A stretch of 10,262 bases of DNA from Desulfurellales bacterium. Lineage in GTDB: Bacteria > Campylobacterota_A > Desulfurellia > Desulfurellales > Hippeaceae. Below are positions 1 through 6,057 of this stretch, piece by piece. Position numbers and translations under genes: made by a program. Position 1 is the stretch's first letter. Every line of letters begins with the position of its first letter. The stretch covers positions 1 to 10,262 of the forward strand of contig JAMOPP010000116.1 in assembly GCA_027064405.1 (NCBI GenBank), read 5' to 3'. Under the pieces are notes generated by a model, which worked only from the letters and a program-made list of their open reading frames with translations, ran no database searches and was not told the DNA's origin.

Positions 1-239
1 CCGTACTCTTTTAGCTTTTCCGCAATCTTTCTATCATACGAGGCTCTGTTTGGATTATCATATTCAATGTAAAAAGCATCTATATTGTTTTCTTGAGCTA
101 TTCTAAGACCTCTTGCATCCTTTTTATTGCTTATTACAACGGATATCTCAGCATTTTTTATGTATCCCGATTGTATATTTTCTAAAATTGATAAAAAATT
201 TGAACCTCTGCCTGAAAGCAAAACACCGAGCTTATACAA
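1..239 (-). CDS. purN: Phosphoribosylglycinamide formyltransferase, N-terminal part (cut by window edge)
   Basis: GAR transformylase converts glycinamide ribonucleotide to its N-formyl form with 10-formyl-tetrahydrofolate, the third step of purine synthesis, in the cytosol. About 79 residues are visible. They begin MYKLGVLLSGRGSNF, and the SGRGSN segment (residues 9-14) matches the phosphate-binding loop of PurN. It is followed by AEISVVISNKKDARGL, as expected for the Rossmann-like N-terminal half. The catalytic Asn/His/Asp residues lie outside the window. The start must be TTG at 239-237: the codon two before it in frame is TAA, and a GAGG at 246-249 sits 6 nt upstream. The start overlaps the purM stop by 8 nt, so translation is probably coupled. 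The gene runs off the left edge; nothing looks broken in the part seen. Confidence 0.9.
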   Translation of the reverse strand, partial: MYKLGVLLSGRGSNFLSILENIQSGYIKNAEISVVISNKKDARGLRIAQENNIDAFYIEYDNPNRASYDRKIAEKLKEY

Positions 240-1239
240 TTTTTACCTCGCCCTTCCCCTTTTTGATGTAACCTAAGTCATATGCTTCAAAACTGTGTTT
301 TTTTATTGAGTTCATAATTACATCCTTATTAGATTCCTCAGCTATAATCAAGAATCCTACACCCATATTGAATGTTCTATACATCTCATAGTCGCTCAGT
401 TTCCCTATATCTTGAACAAGGACAAACTCCTCCCTTTCAGGAAGTGAATTTCTATCTATAATAACATCAAATTTTTTGTTCAAAACCCTTGGAATATTTT
501 CGTAAAATCCACCGCCCGTTATATGGACAGCAGCATTTGTATATTTTTTAATATCTTTAAACAGGTTGACATATATATTTGTCGGTTTAAGTAAAATATC
601 AGATAAATTTCTGCCGTTTATCAGAGAATCTATTTTATATCCTGCAACTTCAAAAAACAGTTTACGCAAAAGAGAGTATCCGTTTGAATGAAACCCGCTT
701 GAAGAAACCCCTATCACGCAATTATTTTCTTTGATGTCATTTTTTATTAAATCGTTTTTATTTGCTATACCTACACAGAATCCTGCCAAATCATATTCGC
801 CTTTTTTGTATAATCCCGGCATTTGAGCTGTTTCTCCGCCTATCAATGCCGAATTGCTTAATTGCAAACCCTTTGTTATTCCTTTTATCAAATCCGATAA
901 AATCTGATCGTCTAAATCGCTATACGATATATAGTCCAAGAAAAATATAGGATTTGTGCCATTTGTTATAATATCGTTTACATTCATTGCAACAAGGTCT
1001 ATTCCAACGCTATTATGAACACCCGCCATCTGCGCAACAAGAAGTTTTGTTCCCACGCCGTCTGTTGCCGAAGAAAGAACAATGTCGCTTCCGAAATTTT
1101 CCAAGCTGTAAAGTGCACTGAATCCGCCTATTGAAGATATTATATTTTCGCTCGGTAAAGATTTACAAAAACTCTTGATATTATCGACAAGCCTGTTGCC
1201 CTTGTCTATATCTACGCCCGATTCTTTATATGTAATCAA
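232..1239 (-). CDS. purM: Phosphoribosylformylglycinamidine cyclo-ligase (AIR synthetase)
   Basis: PurM closes FGAM to aminoimidazole ribonucleotide using ATP, the fifth step of purine synthesis, in the cytosol. The 335-residue length is near the family norm (about 340). Family motifs appear in order: YKESGVDIDKGNRLV at the N-terminus (4-18), SATDGVGTK (57-65), the nucleotide/metal segment GIDLVAMNVND (79-89), ALIGGETAQMPG (132-143), SSSGFHSNGYSLLRK (179-193), HITGGGFYENIPR (239-251) and MYRTFNMGVGF (286-296). The start is TTG at 1239-1237, with AGGAGA at 1245-1250 about 5 nt upstream; the resulting N-terminus fits the family. It overlaps the stop of the upstream permease by 4 nt (TTGA) and is followed by purN with an 8-nt overlap. 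The purM-purN pairing is widespread. Its place at the end of an envelope operon is less usual. Confidence 0.97.
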   Translation of the reverse strand: MITYKESGVDIDKGNRLVDNIKSFCKSLPSENIISSIGGFSALYSLENFGSDIVLSSATDGVGTKLLVAQMAGVHNSVGIDLVAMNVNDIITNGTNPIFFLDYISYSDLDDQILSDLIKGITKGLQLSNSALIGGETAQMPGLYKKGEYDLAGFCVGIANKNDLIKNDIKENNCVIGVSSSGFHSNGYSLLRKLFFEVAGYKIDSLINGRNLSDILLKPTNIYVNLFKDIKKYTNAAVHITGGGFYENIPRVLNKKFDVIIDRNSLPEREEFVLVQDIGKLSDYEMYRTFNMGVGFLIIAEESNKDVIMNSIKKHSFEAYDLGYIKKGKGEVKIV

Positions 1240-2294
1240 CCTTCTCTCCTTTTTGTGAGTATGGGTACCAGTTTTTCATAACTTATGATAATTATTCCAA
1301 GCAATGGAACAGATAAAATCACTCCCCATACGCCCAACAACTCCCCAAAGAATAAAATAGCAATGAGCACAGCCAAAGGATCTATATCCAACTGTTTAGA
1401 GTATATAAAAGGAGCAATGATATTTCCAGAAATAAAATGAATAAACAGAAGAACCACTATAACCTCAATAGCCATTAAAATACTGTGATGCATCAAAAGT
1501 GCAACAAGTATAGGCGGTATAAAGCTAAGAGCAGCACCTATATAGGGTATTATGTACAGAACGCCGCCAAAAACGCCAAAAAGCAGAGCATAATTAACCC
1601 CTACAATATAGAGCCCAATAAATGATATAACGGAAACCACTACAATTAAGATAATTAGTCCCACTATATATCCCAGTATTACCCTGTGTATATCACTAAA
1701 AACCTCCAAGTAATCCTCGCCAAGTATGGTTAATATGGTATTTTTTGTTATATTCTTATATCGTGTCCTGTAAATAATCATAAAATATGATATTATGGGT
1801 ATTAAAAAGAATGCAATAAGCGCAGAGACACCTTTAATAATTCCCGTTACATAGCCCAAAGCAGAGGATGTGATATGGGATTTAATTGAATCAAGAGCGC
1901 TGGTTATTATAGCATAAAGTTCCTGATTACCACTTGAATGCTGATTTAAGTAGTTGTAAAAGTCAGTGATATAGTTATGTATGCTTTTTATAAACATAGG
2001 AATCTGTTTCTCAATGCCCGCTATTTGATTAATTAGAGCAGGAATTGCCACTATAAAAATAATTGCAATGGCGCCCATAAAAATAAAAACAACAACTAAA
2101 CCGCTTAACCATTTCGGCACACCTATTTTTAAAAAGAACCTCTCAAAAGGGTATGATATTTCCGAGATAAGGTAGGATGCAGCTATGATAACGGTAATAA
2201 ATGTAAGTTTAAAAAATAGGAGGTATATACCCCCTATTACTAAAATCAAAAAAATAAAGTATTCAAATAGACCTGAATGAATATCACTCTTCAA
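1236..2294 (-). CDS. AI-2E family transporter (PerM/YtvI/TqsA-like permease)
   Basis: This is a polytopic inner-membrane protein of 352 residues. Hydrophobic segments lie near residues 9-28, 30-45, 64-92, 152-176, 205-232, 235-267, 271-290 and 306-340. A long hydrophilic stretch (about 93-150) follows the third segment, as is typical of the family. The signatures are PYIGAALSFIPPILVALL (250-267) and the C-terminal block with SGNIIAPFIYSKQLDIDPL, then GELLGVWGVILSVPLLG (317-333). Family members have been linked to autoinducer-2 export or sodium/proton antiport, but the substrate cannot be told from sequence and most members are uncharacterised. The TTG start at 2294 lies 4 nt after the YtxH-like stop. 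The nearest purine-rich stretch (GAGG) is about 12 nt upstream, so the start is uncertain; a TTG 15 codons further in is an alternative. It overlaps purM by 4 nt. Confidence 0.93.
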   Translation of the reverse strand: MKSDIHSGLFEYFIFLILVIGGIYLLFFKLTFITVIIAASYLISEISYPFERFFLKIGVPKWLSGLVVVFIFMGAIAIIFIVAIPALINQIAGIEKQIPMFIKSIHNYITDFYNYLNQHSSGNQELYAIITSALDSIKSHITSSALGYVTGIIKGVSALIAFFLIPIISYFMIIYRTRYKNITKNTILTILGEDYLEVFSDIHRVILGYIVGLIILIVVVSVISFIGLYIVGVNYALLFGVFGGVLYIIPYIGAALSFIPPILVALLMHHSILMAIEVIVVLLFIHFISGNIIAPFIYSKQLDIDPLAVLIAILFFGELLGVWGVILSVPLLGIIIISYEKLVPILTKRREG

Positions 2295-2298
2295 ATTA

Positions 2299-2670
2299 CT
2301 ATATAACCTCTTCGCTTGTGTCCTCTTGAAGCCTTGCGCGAATTTCCTTCAGTCGTTCCCTCTCCTCCTGCATAGCTTTTTTCGTTTCTTCTATGCTCTC
2401 AATGATAGCTTGCTTCTTTTCCTGCGCATAATCCGCGCCTTTTTCTATGAGTTGTTTTGAACTATCCGCTATTTTATCGGTAAGCTGCATAATCCTTTCT
2501 TCAAGAGCATCCTTTTGTTTGTAAAGAGCATCCTTTTTCTCATTTACTGTTGTTGTAATCTTACTCTTTATCTCTTCCCTTTCCTCTTCTTCTAAAAACA
2601 GTTTCACATAACCGTAAGCCGATAGAGACAATACCGTAGCCACTCCTAAAAACACAAGTTTTTTAGACAT
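2299..2670 (-). CDS. YtxH-like membrane-anchored coiled-coil protein
   Basis: A small protein of 123 residues. A single N-terminal hydrophobic segment (residues 4-21) is followed by a highly charged Glu/Lys-rich helix with heptad-like patterning to the end, including EKKDALYKQKDALEERIMQL and KKAMQEERERLKEIRARL. One N-terminal anchor plus a charged helical tail, with the -SKKLVFLGVATVLSLSAYGY- opening, resembles the YtxH family of small membrane or stress-associated proteins, whose molecular role is unknown. I chose ATG at 2670, giving MSKKLVFLG, because a very strong AGGAGGAGG lies just upstream (2677-2685). Starting 18 codons earlier would add an implausible basic leader that lies wholly within the preceding gene. 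It overlaps the DUF948 gene by 8 nt. The pair resembles ytxG-ytxH of Bacillus. The family call rests on architecture and could also be a generic coiled-coil protein. Confidence 0.75.
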   Translation of the reverse strand: MSKKLVFLGVATVLSLSAYGYVKLFLEEEEREEIKSKITTTVNEKKDALYKQKDALEERIMQLTDKIADSSKQLIEKGADYAQEKKQAIIESIEETKKAMQEERERLKEIRARLQEDTSEEVI

Positions 2671-3136
2671 CCTTTTCCTCCTCCTTTTTTTTGGGAAATT
2701 TTGAGGTAAACATAGTAACACCATTTAGAAATATATATATGTTGTCAAGCTTTTCCTCGATTGATTCTACTCTTTGAAATACATAGTCTATATGGGATTT
2801 CGTTTTGTTTTTTGTGCCTATAATTAGACTGGAGACCTCATCAGTCGTTTCTTTTGTTTTATTCATCAAATCTAAAGTTGTTTCTTTTGTTTTATCCGCT
2901 ATACTCTTCGCATCTTCTACTATCTCGGATGATGCGTTTGTTATTTTTTGAACCTTATAGGATATATCATCAACCTTTACCTTATAAGGCTCCATATCCC
3001 TTTTCATATCGTCCATTTTGTGCTTTAAGTCTCCGTAGAGCTTGGTTAAAATAAACAAGCCTATAAAGACACCTATTGCCAACAAAACATAAATAGACGC
3101 TATAACTGCAAGAGACACATCCGAAATCATACTCAT
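2663..3136 (-). CDS. DUF948 (YtxG/YoxC-like) membrane-anchored coiled-coil protein
   Basis: The protein has 157 residues. One membrane segment lies at about residues 8-31 (VSLAVIASIYVLLAIGVFIG onward). It is followed by a long polar helix, KLYGDLKHKMDDMKRDMEPYK and beyond. A membrane anchor with a helix spaced by a 'dmePykvkvddis' region matches the DUF948 layout as I know it. The function of the family is unknown; the Bacillus ytxG member belongs to a general stress operon with ytxH. An 11-residue repeat is visible (DKTKETTLDLM at 81-91, NKTKETTDEVS at 92-102), typical of hendecad, LEA-like or right-handed coiled coils. The C-terminus is basic then acidic (KKKEEEKDV). GGGGG five bases before ATG at 3136 supports that start; an in-frame ATG two codons later is a minor alternative. 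It follows ppsR by 25 nt and overlaps the YtxH-like gene by 8 nt. Confidence 0.75.
   Translation of the reverse strand: MSMISDVSLAVIASIYVLLAIGVFIGLFILTKLYGDLKHKMDDMKRDMEPYKVKVDDISYKVQKITNASSEIVEDAKSIADKTKETTLDLMNKTKETTDEVSSLIIGTKNKTKSHIDYVFQRVESIEEKLDNIYIFLNGVTMFTSKFPKKKEEEKDV
2677..2685 (-). promoter_or_regulatory. Strong Shine-Dalgarno for the YtxH-like gene
   Basis: The minus strand reads AGGAGGAGG, ending 6 nt before ATG at 2670. It lies inside the 3' end of the DUF948 gene and decides the start of the YtxH-like gene against the longer reading frame beginning at 2724. Confidence 0.85.
2847..2895. repeat. 16-bp direct repeat inside the DUF948 gene
   Basis: The plus-strand sequence GTTTCTTTTGTTTTAT occurs at 2847-2862 and again at 2880-2895. 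The offset is 33 nt, exactly 11 codons. It encodes the repeated KTKETT part of the two 11-residue units in the coiled coil. The near-identity of the DNA suggests a fairly recent in-frame duplication within the helix. Confidence 0.85.
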
Positions 3137-3161
3137 AATAACCCCCTTTAAGTTACATAAA

Positions 3162-3977
3162 TTAAAGCTTTCTGCTAAATAATTTTGACACTATTTCACT
3201 TGCCGATTCCTCAACCGAACGATTCGTAACATCTATAACTAACCATTTACGGTTTTTTCTAAAAAGAGAATCTGCATATTCCACCTCTTCGTATATTTTA
3301 CTCAAAGATGCATAAGAGCTGTTGGACAGATGAAGCTTTTTAGCTCTTTCTTGCCTTATTTCGTAAAGTCTCATAGGGTCTATCTTCAATCCCACAATCT
3401 TACCCTGATCTATTTTATACAAAGCATCAGGCAGTTTTTCACCCTTAACAACAGCAAAATTCGCCACTTTGTAACCCTCTTGAGCAAGATACACACTTAA
3501 AGGAGTCTTACTCGTTCTCGATAATCCGACAAGTATAATATCGGCTTCATCGAGTCTCCTTGAACTTCTATTATCATCATGCTCCACAGTATACTCTATA
3601 GCTTTAATTTTATCAAAATATTTATCACTTATTTTATGTAGCAACCCGGATTCGTTCATTGCTTCTTCATGAAAAAAATCTTCAAATTTTCCAAGATAAT
3701 AACCAAATATATCTAATGTCGATATGCCGTTTTCATCGGATAATTTCTTTGTATATTCCCTTAACTCCCTTTCGGCAATTGTATATACCATAAGAGGTTT
3801 TTCTTGCTTCGCCCGTTCAATAATTTTATCAATCTGCTCTTTTGATCTGATTTCTATAAATTTTCTCCTTACGAGATTTGTATACTTAAACTGTACTAAA
3901 AAAGCCCTGACAATTTTCGACGCCGTTTCACCTGTGCCGTCAGAAACCATATATATGTACTTTATATCTTTATTCAC
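3162..3977 (-). CDS. PEP synthase / PPDK regulatory protein (kinase-pyrophosphorylase, DUF299)
   Basis: This bifunctional cytosolic enzyme family phosphorylates a threonine of PEP synthase or pyruvate phosphate dikinase with ADP as donor, inactivating it, and reactivates it by phosphate-dependent dephosphorylation. The protein has 271 residues, the usual length. Motifs seen are the N-terminal YMVSDGTGET (9-18), IEYTVEHDDNR (127-137), the P-loop-like GLSRTSKTPLSVYLAQEGYKV (151-171) and ANFAVVKGEKLPDAL (172-186). The start is GTG at 3977 with AGGAGG only 4 nt upstream, a tight spacing; ATG nine codons in would cut into the conserved N-terminus. The upstream TAG stop at 3986-3988 overlaps this Shine-Dalgarno, so coupling with lptG is likely. 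Sequence alone does not tell whether the target is PEP synthase or PPDK, and neither gene is in the window. It lies in the kdsA operon, and KdsA consumes PEP. Confidence 0.95.
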   Translation of the reverse strand: MNKDIKYIYMVSDGTGETASKIVRAFLVQFKYTNLVRRKFIEIRSKEQIDKIIERAKQEKPLMVYTIAERELREYTKKLSDENGISTLDIFGYYLGKFEDFFHEEAMNESGLLHKISDKYFDKIKAIEYTVEHDDNRSSRRLDEADIILVGLSRTSKTPLSVYLAQEGYKVANFAVVKGEKLPDALYKIDQGKIVGLKIDPMRLYEIRQERAKKLHLSNSSYASLSKIYEEVEYADSLFRKNRKWLVIDVTNRSVEESASEIVSKLFSRKL

Positions 3978-3985
3978 GATACCTC

Positions 3986-5026
3986 CTAAATACCCATTTT
4001 GAAAAGATTATACATAGAAACAACAATTGAGAAAAGCATAAAAACAACTATTGACAAAACGGGGCTTATCATATCCGCTTTCCCCATAGAATTTATAACT
4101 TCAAAAAATCCCACAAAAACTACAAATAGTACACCGCCTAAAAAAACATTTTTAATAAATCCGCTCTTTCTCGGTGTGATTTTGAGCACAAAAACCAAAG
4201 ACAAAAGCGTTAAAACGAAACAAGATAAGGGATAAAAAATCTTAAACGATATAATGGATTTGTAGTAATAGCCGTTTTCCGGATGAGTTTTTATATTTTT
4301 AAAAAGTTCACCCAAAGATAGATTTGCTCCTTCCGGAGATTTTATAAAATGGTCCATATCTAATGACAGATTAAGTTTTAGAGTTTTGTAGAATTTTTTA
4401 TCTGAAGGATTTTGTATGTTTGACACAGACGCATTGTGCAGAATTATATCATTTTTCTCCATTTTCATACTATCGGAATATATAGATTCGCTTATGCTGT
4501 TTTTTATTTTATATAACTTGATACCATATGCCGTTTTTTCCTTAATGTTAAGTCTCGATGCATTTATATAAAAATTACCGTTTTTCGTCCAAAAATTACC
4601 ATTTGTTTTATTTGAAAACTCAAAATGCTTAATAAAAAAAGCCTTGTTTATATAATTATCAACAACTAATTCTCCTGATACAAACATTAAAACACTAAAT
4701 AACAATGATAATAGAATAACAGGCGATGCTATCCTAAAAATATTTATACCGCTTGAGCGCATAACTATTATCTCGTTTTTCATAGATAAAAATCCAAGGC
4801 TTATTAAAGAAGCAAGTGCAAAAATTATCGGCATAGACCAATAAATAATAAACGGGGTATAATAAAAATAGTATTTTATGACGGAAAAAACGGAAACGGA
4901 GTTTTGCAAAATTGACGATATATTGCTGAAAAAATCGGATATATAAAAAAGCATAAGAGAAAAAACTATTGAAAAAAATAAAATTATAAGAAAATTGTAT
5001 GTTATATACCTATGAATTTTTTTCAT
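3986..5026 (-). CDS. LptF/LptG family permease (LPS export ABC transporter subunit), LptG-like
   Basis: LptF and LptG form the membrane part of the LptB2FG complex that lifts LPS from the inner membrane into the periplasmic bridge. The 346-residue protein has the expected 3 + 3 membrane segments (about 9-31, 54-80, 98-120, then 259-282, 291-312, 319-341) around a periplasmic beta-jellyroll region (about 121-258). Family signatures are KNEIIVMRSSGINIFRIASP (83-102), which matches the coupling-helix region NELVVMRASG, and FWTKNGNFYINASRL (145-159) at the head of the jellyroll, typical of the LptG side. I cannot exclude LptF; no second copy is in the window. ATG at 5026 overlaps the kdsA end by 17 nt. 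The Shine-Dalgarno is weak (GGAG about 14 nt away), so translation is probably coupled to kdsA. Confidence 0.9.
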   Translation of the reverse strand: MKKIHRYITYNFLIILFFSIVFSLMLFYISDFFSNISSILQNSVSVFSVIKYYFYYTPFIIYWSMPIIFALASLISLGFLSMKNEIIVMRSSGINIFRIASPVILLSLLFSVLMFVSGELVVDNYINKAFFIKHFEFSNKTNGNFWTKNGNFYINASRLNIKEKTAYGIKLYKIKNSISESIYSDSMKMEKNDIILHNASVSNIQNPSDKKFYKTLKLNLSLDMDHFIKSPEGANLSLGELFKNIKTHPENGYYYKSIISFKIFYPLSCFVLTLLSLVFVLKITPRKSGFIKNVFLGGVLFVVFVGFFEVINSMGKADMISPVLSIVVFMLFSIVVSMYNLFKMGI

Positions 5027-5801
5027 ATTTATCGGCTACTCTCCAATGCTCGCATATAAACGGCACAATCTCACTAAAAGTTTTTAAATCAAGCATAGTC
5101 GAAGCATCTGACAAAGCCTCTTGCGGGTTTGTATGCACTTCAAAGAAAATGCCGTCCACACCTATGCTTGCAGCGGCGAAGGCGAGCCATTTTGCATATT
5201 GCTTTGTTCCCTGAGATTTTCCATTTACACTTGGAAGCTGCATTGAGTGGGTTGCATCGTAAACTATAGGGTATGAGAGTTCCTGCATAATTTTCATACC
5301 GCGAAAATCTACAACAAGATTGTTATATCCGAAAGATGCCCCTCTTTCCGTAATCATAATACTGTTATTGCCGGTCGATTTAACCTTCTCTACTGCGTAT
5401 TTCATATCCCACGGAGCTACAAACTGACCTTTTTTAATATTAACTATCTTTCCCGTTTTACCCGCTTGTACAAGAATATCCGTTTGCCTGCATAAAAAAG
5501 CCGGTATTTGTATTATATCCACAAACTCTTTAACAAATTCCGCCTGACTCGGAAGATGTATGTCAGTTGTAATTTTAAGGTTGAATCTTTCCTTAACCTT
5601 CGAGAGAATTTCCATACCCTTTTCTATTCCGACACCCCTAAAAGATGTTACGGAGGTTCTGTTAGCTTTGTCAAAAGAGGCTTTGAATATTATTTCAACA
5701 TCAAATTTTTCCGATATTAACTTTACATTCTCAGCTATCTCCATTACTGTCTTTTCGTTTTCTATAACGCATGGACCTGCGATAAAAAAATGTTTACGCA
5801 T
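5010..5801 (-). CDS. kdsA: 2-dehydro-3-deoxyphosphooctonate aldolase (KDO 8-phosphate synthase), metal-type
   Basis: KdsA condenses PEP with arabinose 5-phosphate to KDO8P, the committed step to the LPS inner-core sugar KDO, in the cytosol. The chosen protein has 263 residues (family about 265-285). Visible motifs are FIAGPCVIEN (6-15), FKASFDKANRTS (39-50), ITTDIHLPSQAEF (77-89), IQIPAFLCRQTDIL (97-110), KKGQFVAPWDMKYA (123-136), TERGASFGYNNLVVD (151-165), YDATHSMQLP (181-190) and FFEVHTNPQEALSDAS (219-234). Cys11, His185, Glu221 and Asp232 fall where metal-dependent (class II, Aquifex-type) enzymes bind their divalent metal; the non-metal class has Asn instead of Cys. I start at ATG 5801 because AGGAGA lies 4 nt upstream and the promoter overlaps the longer reading frame, which begins at 5942. 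It is the first gene of the minus-strand operon. Confidence 0.97.
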   Translation of the reverse strand: MRKHFFIAGPCVIENEKTVMEIAENVKLISEKFDVEIIFKASFDKANRTSVTSFRGVGIEKGMEILSKVKERFNLKITTDIHLPSQAEFVKEFVDIIQIPAFLCRQTDILVQAGKTGKIVNIKKGQFVAPWDMKYAVEKVKSTGNNSIMITERGASFGYNNLVVDFRGMKIMQELSYPIVYDATHSMQLPSVNGKSQGTKQYAKWLAFAAASIGVDGIFFEVHTNPQEALSDASTMLDLKTFSEIVPFICEHWRVADKYEKNS

Positions 5802-5805
5802 AAGT

Positions 5806-5811
5806 TCTCCT
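5806..5811 (-). promoter_or_regulatory. Shine-Dalgarno of kdsA
   Basis: The minus strand reads AGGAGA, ending 4 nt before ATG at 5801. It fixes the kdsA start and rules out the 47-residue upstream extension of the open frame, which has no family similarity. Confidence 0.85.
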
Positions 5812-5838
5812 AAAATTAAGTTACTGCAATCCTTGCTA

Positions 5839-5867
5839 AATCTATCACAAGAGAAGGTATTGGTCAA
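5839..5867 (-). promoter_or_regulatory. Sigma-70-type promoter of the kdsA operon
   Basis: On the minus strand, TTGACC (5862-5867) is followed by a 17-nt spacer and TAGATT (5839-5844). The three bases before the -10 box read TGA, an extended -10 (TGN) element. The expected transcription start is near 5832, leaving about 30 nt of leader with the Shine-Dalgarno of kdsA in it. No other promoter of this quality was noticed in the closely packed genes downstream, so it may drive all eight. Confidence 0.7.
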
Positions 5868-5965
5868 AAAAATATTGCAAAAGCGCCGAGAAACAATAAA
5901 ATAAGCATATAATTTTTTGTCGAAAACTCTTTTTTGCTTCAAAGACTTGATAAAAAACTATACGC

Positions 5966-5990
5966 TGATAAAAATTGACACTATTTATCA
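5966..5990. promoter_or_regulatory. Inverted repeat bracketing the -35 box, candidate operator
   Basis: Perfect 7-bp arms TGATAAA (5966-5972) and TTTATCA (5984-5990) flank an 11-bp spacer that contains the TTGACA -35 box. Further copies of (C/T)TGATAAAA occur as direct repeats at 5947-5955, 5965-5973 and 6014-6022. Placement suggests a protein-binding site for control of the plus-strand promoter, perhaps autoregulation by the adjacent OmpR-type regulator. The arms are AT-rich and could arise by chance, and which protein binds is unknown. Confidence 0.45.
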
Positions 5991-6003
5991 TTTTGATTAT
6001 AAG
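5975..6003 (+). promoter_or_regulatory. Near-consensus sigma-70 promoter of the two-component/radA operon
   Basis: A perfect -35 box TTGACA (5975-5980), a 17-nt spacer and TATAAG (5998-6003, five of six to consensus) point toward the response regulator. The expected start is near 6010, giving about a 48-nt leader before GTG at 6058. An inverted repeat overlaps the -35 box. No separate promoter is apparent before the kinase or radA, which are joined by an 8-nt overlap and a 3-nt gap. Confidence 0.75.
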
Positions 6004-6057
6004 TTTATGGTGATTGATAAAACTAACAAATAAAAACTAACTACTGTTTGGTGAAAA

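Noticed and set aside
2671..2724. N-terminal extension of the YtxH-like protein by 18 residues
   Set aside because: It lies wholly within the DUF948 gene, reads as a basic artefact (PKKRRRKR is the Shine-Dalgarno translated) and a strong Shine-Dalgarno precedes the internal ATG.
5560..5904. Plus-strand open frame of 114 residues opposite kdsA
   Set aside because: It is antisense to conserved kdsA codons and runs over the kdsA promoter; no family resemblance.
5802..5942. N-terminal extension of kdsA by 47 residues (open frame to 5942)
   Set aside because: The added residues have no family similarity, the kdsA promoter and Shine-Dalgarno lie inside that stretch, and the shorter start gives the exact Aquifex-like numbering of the metal ligands.
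5975..5990. FNR-type site (TTGAT-N4-ATCAA) near the regulator promoter
   Set aside because: Half-sites TTGAC and ATCA are present, but the spacing and symmetry do not fit the FNR consensus; the TGATAAA inverted repeat explains the pattern better.
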